Virus record (IMG/VR): IMGVR_UViG_3300042691_009144
Span: 1 to 34,633 of that record
Direction: 5' to 3' (one strand)
Origin: a virus
DNA: 34,633 bases
Shown one piece after another: positions 23,488 through 32,037 of this stretch. The notes beneath the pieces were generated by a model. It worked only from the letters and a program-made list of their open reading frames with translations, had not been told where the DNA came from and searched no databases. A program made the position numbers and the translations under genes. Position 1 is the stretch's first letter. Each line of letters opens with the position of its first letter.

Positions 23488-26400
23488 GCCATACTCTTGA
23501 AGCACAAGTAAAAGCTGTAAGTGTAACATCGGGTAATCTTAACCTCCCGATGAACAATATTATTAACCCTGAAGGCCACTGGTATTACTATCAGCCACTG
23601 AACGCTAATAACTCAGCTATACCAGCATCTATTGTACCATATCAGTGGGGTACTATTCTACCGCTCGTTGGCCCTGCGGATGAGCTATTGCAAATGGAAG
23701 GTACTATGCCTCTTCTAAGAGAGGTATGGAACAGCGCTAATGTATTCTACCATGGCGGTGTTAATGAACTGATCGGCCCTGGTGTTAATGATGTAACTGC
23801 TACTCAGGAAGATGACGCGTTCTTCTTCTCACACCTTTCAGCTCTTTCAGCTGTTGCTAATACAGATGTTAATGCTTTCTACTGGGATAGAGCATTCCAA
23901 GCGACTGATAACTTAGCAGGTGACTGGGACTTCTACCAGTACCACGCTCACCTACCAACTAACTATCCTCAGTACGAAGCGGGTAGACTTACCACCTCCG
24001 GGGGTCTGTATGTAGAGCCTACGGATAAAGCCTATGGTTATCTAATTCATACCCGCGTTAGAGTTAGCGGAACAGACTATCAGTCTGTCATGGCACGTAT
24101 TCATACCCCATCTGTCGGTGGCGCTCACAACTCCCACAATGACGTTACACTACCAACCGCTTCAAATAAAAACTATATTATGGGCGGTATCATTAAAGGT
24201 ATTGGTAATCGTTTCCATGCATTCTATATTACAGCAAATGGCTCGCAGTGGACAGTATTCAACCGTACATATGTTCATACATCAGCATCATTTACATCGC
24301 AGGTTGAGCTCGGTACTTTCGATCTAGCTGATCCGACATTTACTCTTGGATCGACGCTTTATGATTACCCGATGCGTGTTAGCTGCGGCGATACATTTGG
24401 TCAACGAATTTACTTCCCTGTTATTATGAATAATGCTACTTCAGGTTTTGATCTCGAGATCTGGTCATTCAACTCTAACGATACCATCGCTGGTGGTTCA
24501 CTTATACGTACCGTAATTCTCTCTGGGGTAGCTACAAGACCCGACTGTGTACTACATACTGTCGGGGATACTCTACACGCAGCTGTTACCGATGTAGCTA
24601 GCGGCGGTATTTCGTTCTATTCTACTACCAACGGTACAACCTGGGAAAATGCAACTAACCAGATTGTAACAAACGGGTCTGCTAACCCCCTACGTATTCA
24701 CGGTTTCAAGTACAACCAGCAGGATATTAATTACTATATTCTTCTTAGCGGTACCTCTACCGGTACTGGAACATATGACGGTCCTGGTCTTTATACATTT
24801 AAAATTCAGGGCGACTTTGCTGGTTATGATCACCTAGACTATGATCATACAACTAACTCTTTTGTAAATAAAGGTCCTCTAACAAACGGCCATATTGCAT
24901 ATACAAAGTCTTCGGGCATTTTAACTAGATATGCTACTCAAGAGCCAGAAGGTATCAGCCCTACAGTTAATATTCTTAACTATACAACAGGCCCGCAAGC
25001 TATCTTTAATAAAGTTGAACTAGATCTTCAGGGCGATGAATATATCTACCAGGGTATTATTCTGCATGATGGTAGAAAGCTTCTGACCGGTCGCGTCGAA
25101 AATCTAAAGTATCGTACATATAATACTAGCAGTCTGTTAGCTATTATCAATAGCCAAGACGCCGCTACTAATTATTCGTTTGCCTTTGATTGCATAAGCG
25201 GTGATGCTGTTGACCCTGCGCGTCCTATTGTCGGTGATAATTACATTACCGGAGTTTATCAATCACATCTGGATGAAAATAAAATCTGGTTTACTGGTTA
25301 TGGTAAGAGCGAAGTAGTACCTAAAAGGGATGTAAATATTCATGGCTACTGCCGCAATCTAACCACCGGTACATTTGACCGAATAGAATGGAACTCTATT
25401 GCGCTAGACTCGGCCGGAAATATCTACTGCGCTGGTTATGATGATGGTGGTCAAGTGCTTATTGCCAAGTATTCTGTTAACTACATACTGCAATGGCAAA
25501 AGCTTATTTCCATTACCGGTTTCGATATAATCGGAAACGATATTGCTATTGATAGTGCGGGTAATATCTATGTTGCGGGTACTATCTCTGATCCTAATAC
25601 ACCAGGTAGTGCTCGCTCGGCGTTTGTTACTAAGTACGACTCAACAGGTACAGAGATTTGGTCTAAATCATACAACTACAGCACTAATATTACAGCTGGG
25701 CAATCTCTAGCCTGTGTTAATAATGGTGGCACAGACTATCTTATTCTCTCAGCGACAGTTGATGTAGGCGGATCAGTATTCGATACTGTTATAATGCAGC
25801 TGGATACTTCTGGTGCAATAGAGTCTCAAAAGGTATTAGATTCTATTTCCATTACTAAAATAAGAGATAATAATACTAATAACGGTAGATTTATATTTGT
25901 TGGCTTTAACCACTCTACAAGTGATGCTATTTTTGGTATGGGAGATATCAACGAAAGTAGCTTTGTAAAATGGCTGGCCACTTACGATGCATCTGTAACG
26001 TTAACTGATATTACAAGAACAGCCTCCGGTGTATATGCTATTGTTGGATCTATTTCAACTAGTGCATTTGTAGCTAAAGTAACTGTTTCTGAATCACTCG
26101 GCTCGTTTACAATAACCAAGTCGTGGGCTAAAACATTAGCAACATCGTCCTATAACGCTGTTGTAGGTGATGCGAATTATATCTATTGCATTGGCACCGC
26201 AACAAGCGGCGGCACAGCTGCTATGGGCATGAACGAAGGTCTTGTTACTCGTTACCTCTCAACAGACGGTACGCTTGATTGGCAGAATGTATTTGGCCAT
26301 GATATGGACGAGGCATTCAAGAATGCTATATTTGATATCACAACAAAGAACATTATTGTTTGCGGGTATTCAGAGTCACATTCTGTTTCACGTGACGCTA

Positions 26401-27659
26401 TTATTTTCCGTCTATCTACTAACGGTTATGGCACCGGTGTTTACCATATTGTAGGTAATGTTGGCGTACCTTATTACTATGCTAAATCAGCAATTGTAGC
26501 TAGTAACGAGGCGTCTTCTATCACTCCATTATCACTTCCTTCAGAAGATACTGGTAACAGAGAAGTATCCACACCAACTCTAACTTATACGACAAGCTCT
26601 ATTACATCTAATATATTTGACGGGTCGTATGGCGGCGATGGTGTATTCATGATGTACTTTGGCTACATTGATCTAGTCAAAGTAGCCGAGTATCTTAACT
26701 CAGATGAATATAAAGCAAATCTAGCAGCTGGTAATCGCGTAAACTATACAGATCAGATCTGGAACTTCTGGCAAGTTGCTACAGTAGGAGATGGAACAGC
26801 TGACGATGGTAACGTATTCGGCTATGATATTATAGAAACATCAGATGGTAAAGTATACATCATTGGTCAAACATCCGGTGATATCGCTAAGACAAATACT
26901 GGTACTGCAGGTGTATATGACTATATCTTAGTCAAGTTTGATCCTGTTACAGAAGAGATTGAGTATTATCAAAACGGTTCGGATCTTGACGAAGAAACAT
27001 ATGCACTCACAGAGCTTGAGAACGGTAAGATTGCTTTCTGCGGAAGAACAACTGGTACATTAGCTAATACTAATCTGGGCGGCTATGATATCTTCCTGGG
27101 TATCTATAACCCGGCTGATGATACGTTTGTTTATAGATCAACAGGCTCAGGGCTAGACGATCGCGGTATGAACGTGCACGATATGGGTGCTAATACACTA
27201 GCGGTTGTTTATGGAACTTATGGCGACTTCGGAGGTACGAACTTAGGACCACAGGATGTTGGTATCGCGTTTTATAACTACGCTACAAATGCCTGGGCTA
27301 ATGCATACCTAACAGGTACTACATCTGCTGACCTGTTTGATCAGAACGGTAAGCCATCAGTAAGACTAGACAATGGTACTATTGCTATTGGATTCTCGAC
27401 TGCTGGAGTCTATAATACAGATGTTGGCGCTCAAGGCTTCCTAGATATTGCTATCGCTATCTTTGATCCTGTTACTAATACATTCTATAAAGGACAAACC
27501 GGATCTCAATCTAGTGAAATCTTTACATCGGTTGATGTAAGAGGTGAGCGCGGCATCTTTACTGGATATATCTCAGGTACGTTCGGTGAGGGTGTTCAGG
27601 GTATCTTTGGCGAAGGCGACGTAGTAACCGCAATCGGTGCAAGAAGTTCATCGGCTTAA
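23484..27659 (+). CDS. Large beta-propeller fibre/adhesin protein (1391 aa)
   Basis: The N-terminal 250 residues (GHWYYYQPLNANNSA, YQWGTILPLVGPADELLQ) look like a fibre attachment region with little repeat. Then come propeller-type blades. SBBP-like repeats are visible near residues 640 and 687 (LDSAGNIYCAGYDDGG; IDSAGNIYVAGT, then FVTKYDSTGTEIWSKSY). A second type of blade repeats four times near the C-terminus: YDYILVKFDPVTEEIEYYQN, YDIFLGIYNPADDTFVY, QDVGIAFYNYATNAW and LDIAIAIFDPVTNTFYKG. No enzyme motif is evident. It is the last gene of the fibre block and is likely a surface-binding adhesin. It is followed by an intergenic unit with its own promoter and terminator. Confidence 0.82.
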   Translation: MSHTLEAQVKAVSVTSGNLNLPMNNIINPEGHWYYYQPLNANNSAIPASIVPYQWGTILPLVGPADELLQMEGTMPLLREVWNSANVFYHGGVNELIGPGVNDVTATQEDDAFFFSHLSALSAVANTDVNAFYWDRAFQATDNLAGDWDFYQYHAHLPTNYPQYEAGRLTTSGGLYVEPTDKAYGYLIHTRVRVSGTDYQSVMARIHTPSVGGAHNSHNDVTLPTASNKNYIMGGIIKGIGNRFHAFYITANGSQWTVFNRTYVHTSASFTSQVELGTFDLADPTFTLGSTLYDYPMRVSCGDTFGQRIYFPVIMNNATSGFDLEIWSFNSNDTIAGGSLIRTVILSGVATRPDCVLHTVGDTLHAAVTDVASGGISFYSTTNGTTWENATNQIVTNGSANPLRIHGFKYNQQDINYYILLSGTSTGTGTYDGPGLYTFKIQGDFAGYDHLDYDHTTNSFVNKGPLTNGHIAYTKSSGILTRYATQEPEGISPTVNILNYTTGPQAIFNKVELDLQGDEYIYQGIILHDGRKLLTGRVENLKYRTYNTSSLLAIINSQDAATNYSFAFDCISGDAVDPARPIVGDNYITGVYQSHLDENKIWFTGYGKSEVVPKRDVNIHGYCRNLTTGTFDRIEWNSIALDSAGNIYCAGYDDGGQVLIAKYSVNYILQWQKLISITGFDIIGNDIAIDSAGNIYVAGTISDPNTPGSARSAFVTKYDSTGTEIWSKSYNYSTNITAGQSLACVNNGGTDYLILSATVDVGGSVFDTVIMQLDTSGAIESQKVLDSISITKIRDNNTNNGRFIFVGFNHSTSDAIFGMGDINESSFVKWLATYDASVTLTDITRTASGVYAIVGSISTSAFVAKVTVSESLGSFTITKSWAKTLATSSYNAVVGDANYIYCIGTATSGGTAAMGMNEGLVTRYLSTDGTLDWQNVFGHDMDEAFKNAIFDITTKNIIVCGYSESHSVSRDAIIFRLSTNGYGTGVYHIVGNVGVPYYYAKSAIVASNEASSITPLSLPSEDTGNREVSTPTLTYTTSSITSNIFDGSYGGDGVFMMYFGYIDLVKVAEYLNSDEYKANLAAGNRVNYTDQIWNFWQVATVGDGTADDGNVFGYDIIETSDGKVYIIGQTSGDIAKTNTGTAGVYDYILVKFDPVTEEIEYYQNGSDLDEETYALTELENGKIAFCGRTTGTLANTNLGGYDIFLGIYNPADDTFVYRSTGSGLDDRGMNVHDMGANTLAVVYGTYGDFGGTNLGPQDVGIAFYNYATNAWANAYLTGTTSADLFDQNGKPSVRLDNGTIAIGFSTAGVYNTDVGAQGFLDIAIAIFDPVTNTFYKGQTGSQSSEIFTSVDVRGERGIFTGYISGTFGEGVQGIFGEGDVVTAIGARSSSA

Positions 27660-27671
27660 AAGCCAAACTCT

Positions 27672-27679
27672 TATAAATA
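27672..27679 (+). promoter_or_regulatory. T4-type late promoter TATAAATA
   Basis: An exact TATAAATA lies 12 bases after the propeller gene's stop. It is followed within 60 bases by CCTAGGGA (27724-27731) and the ATG of a 34-codon ORF, then an intrinsic terminator. It therefore starts a compact late unit of about 200 bases. Confidence 0.78.
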
Positions 27680-27738
27680 CAGTATGGTTAAGGCTAAGGC
27701 AAACACCATTTTAACAGATAAGCCCTAGGGAAACTCTG

Positions 27739-27843
27739 ATGGATAGAATAGTAGTACAGCCCCGCGACAATCACGTTTCTTCTCCTAAGCTAGATATGGT
27801 TGCTGGAGAAATGGTCGCCTTAGTCTTAATCAGCAGGTTTTAG
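27739..27843 (+). CDS. 34-residue small ORF in a promoter-to-terminator unit
   Basis: Reads MDRIVVQPRDNHVSSPKLDM and ends ...ALVLISRF before TAG at 27841-27843. Support: exact late promoter 60 bases upstream, CCTAGGGA ribosome site 7 bases before the ATG, and an intrinsic terminator that starts one base after the stop. The second half is hydrophobic (MVAGEMVALVLISRF) but too short for a confident membrane helix. Family unknown. It might be a microprotein, a leader peptide, or part of a small RNA. A shorter upstream frame (27684-27728, MVKAKANTILTDKP) also exists but lacks a ribosome site. Confidence 0.55.
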   Translation: MDRIVVQPRDNHVSSPKLDMVAGEMVALVLISRF

Positions 27844-27844
27844 T

Positions 27845-27877
27845 AGGCTTCTTGTAATTCGACAAGAGGCTTTTTTT
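27845..27877 (+). terminator. Intrinsic terminator before the head-protein genes
   Basis: AGGCTTCTTGT (27845-27855) pairs with ACAAGAGGCTT (27862-27872), with two G-T pairs, closing a six-base loop. The run of seven T residues is 27871-27877. It ends the small-ORF unit and lies only 7 bases before the ribosome site of the 933-residue protein. I see no TATAAATA between it and that gene, so readthrough, processing or another promoter type must supply the downstream transcript. Confidence 0.8.
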
Positions 27878-27893
27878 GTGTTCAGAGGAATAT

Positions 27894-30695
27894 ATGGACG
27901 AATTAGACGAAAAAGTATTAGACATTCAGCAGCGTCAAAAGCGCGCTCAGATCATGAGACGTTATGCGTCTAAGATCGAAAGAGCTCGTGAGATGGCTAA
28001 GAAGAGAATGGCACCAGAAGCTAATATTCGCAAGCGCGCCTTTGTAATGGCGAGACAGCTAGTACGCAAACGCGTCGCTGGACAACGCGGTGCTGAGTAT
28101 GAAAAGCTAGGCCCATCAGAAAAGATCGCAATCGATCGTGCCGTAGAAGGTAAGCAGAAGCAAATTAAGAAGCTAGCATTACGTCTTATTCCTCGCGTAA
28201 AGCAAGCTGAACAAAAGCGCCTCTCTTCCTACATGAAGGGGCAGCAGCTTCAGAACCATGGCCAGAAGGAAGGTAAGTCCAAAGAATCTTCAGGTTCTTC
28301 TTCAGTTAAAGAGAGCCTAAACACCCTATTTAACGAAGCATTTCCGCCAGGTGATACCTCCAATGTAATGGGTCAGAATGTAGCTACACCTGTATCCCAA
28401 AACAGTAAGAAGATGCCGGCTAAGGATAAGTCGAAAAGCTCTGAAATTATTCAGCATAACAAGTTTCAAGAAGAAGTAGAGCTCGATACACCAGCATTTG
28501 CTGCCCTATTTAAGAAGTCAGATAAGTCTGGTGTTGATATAGAGATACTTGGTGAAGTTTACAATCGTGGTTGGAATACATGGACAGAGAGCTGCAAGGT
28601 ATCTCAGCAGCAGTATGCTTTCGCTCGTGTTAACTCTTACATCAATCAAGGTAAGACATACTTTAATGAAGATAGCGATCTTCATGGTGAAGAACTTAAC
28701 GAACTTACTGATGAAGAAAAAGCAAAGCGTCTTGCTTTAATTAAGTACTATGTCAAAAATAAGACCACAAAAGTACCTGAAGGCCGCGCAAAAGGTGTTT
28801 TACCAAAGGGCAAGAATCAATTTGCTTCAAAAACGATTGGTAAGTTTAACAAGTATAAAGGCAAAGGTGGGAGTGGCGCATTAGCCAACACAGTTAGTAG
28901 AAAAGCAGTTATCGGGGAAGATCTAGATCTAGATGAAGGTCGTGCACCCCGTGAAGGTAAGATCGTTCGCTATAAGCGCCCTGACGGCTCAACGGCTCTT
29001 AAGTCACTTAATAAGTGGGGTAAGAGAAAGGACTGGAGAGATTCAGAAGGCGGCCTTGCCAAGGCTAAAGAGCATGCCGGTGTAGATAAGGTACATGAAG
29101 ATATTCAGATTGATGAAGTTTCAAAAGCTACACTAAAGTCATACTCCCAAAAAGCTGAGAAACAGACTCGCGGCAATCAACCTCACGGTGCAGATGCTCT
29201 AAGAAAGCGCACTAATCGTGAGAAGGGTCTAAAGGCTGCATATAACAAGTATTATGGTTACAAGACCAAGGTACCTGCTACTGAGGAAGTCCAGATTGAT
29301 GAAATGGGTGGTGATCAGCACTACTCAGATACTAGAGGTGCTACATCTGGCGGCGCTAAGGGTACTCCTATCACACGCAAGAAAGCTGCTAAAGACGCAA
29401 CCGCTACTCTTAACAAAGCGTTTAAGAAAGAGGTACAGCAGACCAACGAAAATTTTATTGACGGGAAGGGCCCAGGGAAGCCCGGGGACTCAGCCCGTCA
29501 TGGTTTAAAGGGTAAGTCAGCCGCTGAACTCAGAAAGATTCGCTCTTCTGATACAGCATCTCCTCGTAAGAAGCAACTAGCTCATTGGCTGCTTAATATG
29601 CATCACAATGAAGAAACAGAGCTTGACGAGAAGCGTGGTCTATGGGATAACATCCATGCTAAGCGCGCTCGTATTAAAGCTGGTTCAGGTGAGCGTATGC
29701 GTAAGCCAGGATCTAAGGGTGCACCTACAAAGCAAGACTTTAAGGACGCTCAAGAGTCAGTTCAAGAATCCTATAATGTAAACGATAAGCATTACAAGGC
29801 TCTTACAGATCTAGATCTGAATACCAAGAACCGTGACATGACTACAAAGCATGACGGTTATGGCCCGCTTAATCCTTTAGATAAAAAGGGCTCGAAAGCT
29901 TTCTGGGAAGATAAAGCTAAGATGTGGAATACTACCACAGAAGCTGCTATGGAAGCACGTTGCCGCAACTGCGCTGCATTTAACCAGGCTCCAGCTATCA
30001 TGAAGAAGATGGCCGAAGGACTTGGCCCTGCAGGTGAAAAGATTCAAGATCTAGCTAACCTCGGCTTCTGTGAGCTGTTCGAGTTCAAATGCGCAGGTGA
30101 AAGAACTTGCAATAAGTGGCTAGTCAATGGTCCTATTACAGAAGAAGATACAGGTAACGGTACAAGACTAGTTGATAAAGAGTCAAAGAACTCTAAGGCT
30201 CGTAAGAAAATCGAAACTGTAGATCGTAAGCCACCGCATACCGAATATACACGTCAAGCTGAAATCAAGACTAAGGTTATTGATGAAAACAGCACATGCC
30301 CTATCTGCAATGGTAAGGGATGTAAGTGTAGTGGTAACTCGCAAAACGATCCTAAGAAGCGTCTTATCGGCACCGACTCACTAGTCAAAGCATATAAGAA
30401 AGATACTCCGTTTTCGGAATCACTAGATGAGTCTTTCAATATTGCTTTTGCAGCTGGTATCGGTGTTACACTAACAGCCGCTGATCTCGGTATGAAAGCA
30501 CAGAGCGGTTTTGCTTATCATCCATCTGTAATTGAAGAGATGGATGAAGTAGAAGAAGAAGTAAGATCAGCTGATTATAAAGGTGTTATAGTAAGAACAG
30601 CATCGGGTAAAACAGTTGTGCGTAAACAAAAAGTTGATCGTAAGATTATTGGTTCAGGCAATTTAACAGATGGACAGCCAGATGATACGGTTTAA
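27894..30695 (+). CDS. Multi-module basic internal/structural head protein with (L/I)DE linkers (933 aa)
   Basis: Conserved in T4-like marine phages but uncharacterised. I chose the ATG at 27894 with AGAGGAA upstream; a TTG at 27876 lies inside the terminator. Residues 1-130 are a very basic helical domain (RRYASKIERAREMAKKRM). A W-containing module (VYNRGWNTWTES, QQYAFARVNSYI) follows at about 220-260. Then come basic modules separated by acidic linkers ending in LDE-G (346-348), IDE-V (406-408), IDE-M (468-470), LDE-K (577-579) and LDE-S (844-846). These match the (L/I)xE sites of T4 gp21 protease. Two Cys clusters may bind metal: C690, C693, C726, C733, C739, and CPICNGKGCKC at 802-812. 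A conserved AGIGVTLTAADLGMKAQ segment follows the last linker. Packaging and cleavage are inferred. Confidence 0.82.
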   Translation: MDELDEKVLDIQQRQKRAQIMRRYASKIERAREMAKKRMAPEANIRKRAFVMARQLVRKRVAGQRGAEYEKLGPSEKIAIDRAVEGKQKQIKKLALRLIPRVKQAEQKRLSSYMKGQQLQNHGQKEGKSKESSGSSSVKESLNTLFNEAFPPGDTSNVMGQNVATPVSQNSKKMPAKDKSKSSEIIQHNKFQEEVELDTPAFAALFKKSDKSGVDIEILGEVYNRGWNTWTESCKVSQQQYAFARVNSYINQGKTYFNEDSDLHGEELNELTDEEKAKRLALIKYYVKNKTTKVPEGRAKGVLPKGKNQFASKTIGKFNKYKGKGGSGALANTVSRKAVIGEDLDLDEGRAPREGKIVRYKRPDGSTALKSLNKWGKRKDWRDSEGGLAKAKEHAGVDKVHEDIQIDEVSKATLKSYSQKAEKQTRGNQPHGADALRKRTNREKGLKAAYNKYYGYKTKVPATEEVQIDEMGGDQHYSDTRGATSGGAKGTPITRKKAAKDATATLNKAFKKEVQQTNENFIDGKGPGKPGDSARHGLKGKSAAELRKIRSSDTASPRKKQLAHWLLNMHHNEETELDEKRGLWDNIHAKRARIKAGSGERMRKPGSKGAPTKQDFKDAQESVQESYNVNDKHYKALTDLDLNTKNRDMTTKHDGYGPLNPLDKKGSKAFWEDKAKMWNTTTEAAMEARCRNCAAFNQAPAIMKKMAEGLGPAGEKIQDLANLGFCELFEFKCAGERTCNKWLVNGPITEEDTGNGTRLVDKESKNSKARKKIETVDRKPPHTEYTRQAEIKTKVIDENSTCPICNGKGCKCSGNSQNDPKKRLIGTDSLVKAYKKDTPFSESLDESFNIAFAAGIGVTLTAADLGMKAQSGFAYHPSVIEEMDEVEEEVRSADYKGVIVRTASGKTVVRKQKVDRKIIGSGNLTDGQPDDTV

Positions 30696-30951
30696 GGAAT
30701 TTATAGACGAGGCTACATATCAGGGTAAGAAAGTACCTCTTAATAAGCGCCTACCCGGCGACGTTAAGAAGTCAAAAGTCTTTGTTGACCCTGACGGCGA
30801 CGGAAAAGCTCAGAAGGTAAACTTCGGCGATAAAAATATGAAGATTAAAAAGAATATCCCAGCTCGCCGTAAATCATTTAGAGCCCGTCATAACTGTGAT
30901 AATCCAGGGCCGAAGACAAAAGCTCGCTACTGGTCTTGTAAAGCTTGGTAA
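30682..30951 (+). CDS. Conserved small basic phage protein (89 aa, capsid-targeting-like N-terminus)
   Basis: I recognise the C-terminal half, FGDKNMKIKKNIPARRKSFR and then ARHNCDNPGPKTKARYWSCK, as highly conserved in T4-like cyanophages and some other large viruses; the function is unknown. The two Cys and the His (RHNC, WSC) could bind a metal. The N-terminus from this ATG is MIRFKEFIDEATYQGKK, matching the F-x-x-F-I-x-E-A form of T4 internal-protein targeting peptides, with IDE-A as a possible cleavage site. An earlier in-frame ATG at 30670 adds four residues; neither has a strong ribosome site. It overlaps the end of the 933-residue gene, suggesting coupled translation. Confidence 0.82.
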   Translation: MIRFKEFIDEATYQGKKVPLNKRLPGDVKKSKVFVDPDGDGKAQKVNFGDKNMKIKKNIPARRKSFRARHNCDNPGPKTKARYWSCKAW

Positions 30952-30960
30952 GGAAGTAAA

Positions 30961-31401
30961 ATGGAAGAATTAATTGAAGATCTTAAGAAGGTGTTTGCTG
31001 CAAACTACGCTTTCTATCTAAAGGCCCAATACTATCACTGGAACGTAGAAGGTCCAGATTTCCCTCAGTACCATGAGTTCTTTGGTAGCCTTTATCAAGA
31101 AGTAGGCGGCGCAATCGACTCAATGGCTGAGCATATTAGAGCGCTAGATGCATATGCGCCTGGCTCATTTAAACGCCTGGAAGAGCTATCATTTATCGAA
31201 GGTGATGATACTATTCCTACTGGACTTGCTATGGCCGCAAAGCTTCTCGAGGATAATGATAAACTCACACCAATGCTTATCGATGTTATGAAGAAAGCAG
31301 AAAGTGTTGATAGATACGGTACAGCTAACTTTATACAAGATAGAATCGAAGCTCATAGAAAGCATGCTTGGATGCTTCGTGCGATAACAAAGAGAGTCTA
31401 A
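30961..31401 (+). CDS. Dps-like ferritin-fold protein (146 aa)
   Basis: Dps proteins form 12-subunit cages that oxidise and store iron and protect DNA. The signature AQYYHWNVEGPDFPQYHEFF is present, then VGGAIDSMAEHIRALDAYAP. Measured from His26, candidate ferroxidase ligands fall at His38 (+12), Asp53 (+27) and Glu57 (+31). This is the same spacing as His51, His63, Asp78 and Glu82 of E. coli Dps. The position of E. coli Asp67 (+16) is Gly42, so one ligand may be missing. There is no Lys-rich N-terminal tail for DNA binding. The length is normal for a short Dps. Ribosome site GGAAG precedes the ATG, and it sits between conserved head-type genes and is coupled (TAATG) to the next one. Confidence 0.88.
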   Translation: MEELIEDLKKVFAANYAFYLKAQYYHWNVEGPDFPQYHEFFGSLYQEVGGAIDSMAEHIRALDAYAPGSFKRLEELSFIEGDDTIPTGLAMAAKLLEDNDKLTPMLIDVMKKAESVDRYGTANFIQDRIEAHRKHAWMLRAITKRV

Positions 31402-32000
31402 TGGCATTCACATCACTCGGTAGAGTTGCTAGACAAATTTTAGAAAAAGCTCCCGGCGCTCATGGCGCACTTGCACCTGATGGTGGCCCTGAAAAGGATA
31501 TGAACGATCAGATTGCAGTAGGCTCTTATACTACTAAATCGTTCGAAATGTCTGATAAAGCCCAGAAGCTATATTCCGATCTTCCAAAAGATGTACCTGG
31601 CGGTTCAGCTGAAGCAGCTGCTATTCAGTTAGATAAGATCTTTGACTTGTTTAGAGATGCGCGCGCTACAGGTCATATTAATCCTGATTCACTTAAATCC
31701 GCTATCACTAGCGAGAAGAAAGTCAGAAGCTTAGCTAAAGAGATGGATCTTGAAGATGAGCATAATGAAATATTAACTGATATTATGAGACATCTTTATG
31801 ATTATGCTGCTGATGCGCCAGAAAGAATTATTGATCCAGAAGATCATGTACATCCTTCAGATGACCCACGCTTTAAGACAGACTCAAAAGATTACAATAC
31901 CGATAAGACAAATGACCGTGACATTGATAATGTCAAGAATTTCCTTATTAGACGCTCGCTGAAGGCTCAGCGTAAGCTTAAGATTATCGATAACGATTAA
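31401..32000 (+). CDS. Hypothetical phage protein (199 aa)
   Basis: Not recognised. I chose the ATG at 31401, which overlaps the Dps stop by one base; an upstream in-frame start would lie inside the Dps gene. It is a helical, charged protein: LGRVARQILEKAPG at the N-terminus, then a central helical region (DKIFDLFRDARATGH, LAKEMDLEDEHNEILTDIMR). The acidic, Asp-rich tail (DPEDHVHPSDDPRFKTDSKD) is followed by a basic end (IRRSLKAQRKLKIIDND). No enzyme motif is seen. Position between Dps-like and (L/I)DE-linker proteins suggests a virion role, without proof. Confidence 0.75.
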   Translation: MAFTSLGRVARQILEKAPGAHGALAPDGGPEKDMNDQIAVGSYTTKSFEMSDKAQKLYSDLPKDVPGGSAEAAAIQLDKIFDLFRDARATGHINPDSLKSAITSEKKVRSLAKEMDLEDEHNEILTDIMRHLYDYAADAPERIIDPEDHVHPSDDPRFKTDSKDYNTDKTNDRDIDNVKNFLIRRSLKAQRKLKIIDND

Positions 32001-32002
32001 TT

Positions 32003-32010
32003 AATAAATA
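32003..32010 (+). promoter_or_regulatory. Possible late promoter AATAAATA
   Basis: A 7/8 match to TATAAATA lies three bases after the preceding stop and 27 bases before the ATG at 32038. The leader is A/T-rich with GGAGAAGAG as the ribosome site. The box is weaker than the exact matches elsewhere. Confidence 0.4.
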
Positions 32011-32037
32011 CAATAAACTCTATGGAGAAGAGACAAA

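Noticed and set aside
27876-27893. TTG start for the 933-residue protein
   Set aside because: It lies within the T run of the terminator, whereas the ATG at 27894 has AGAGGAA just upstream.
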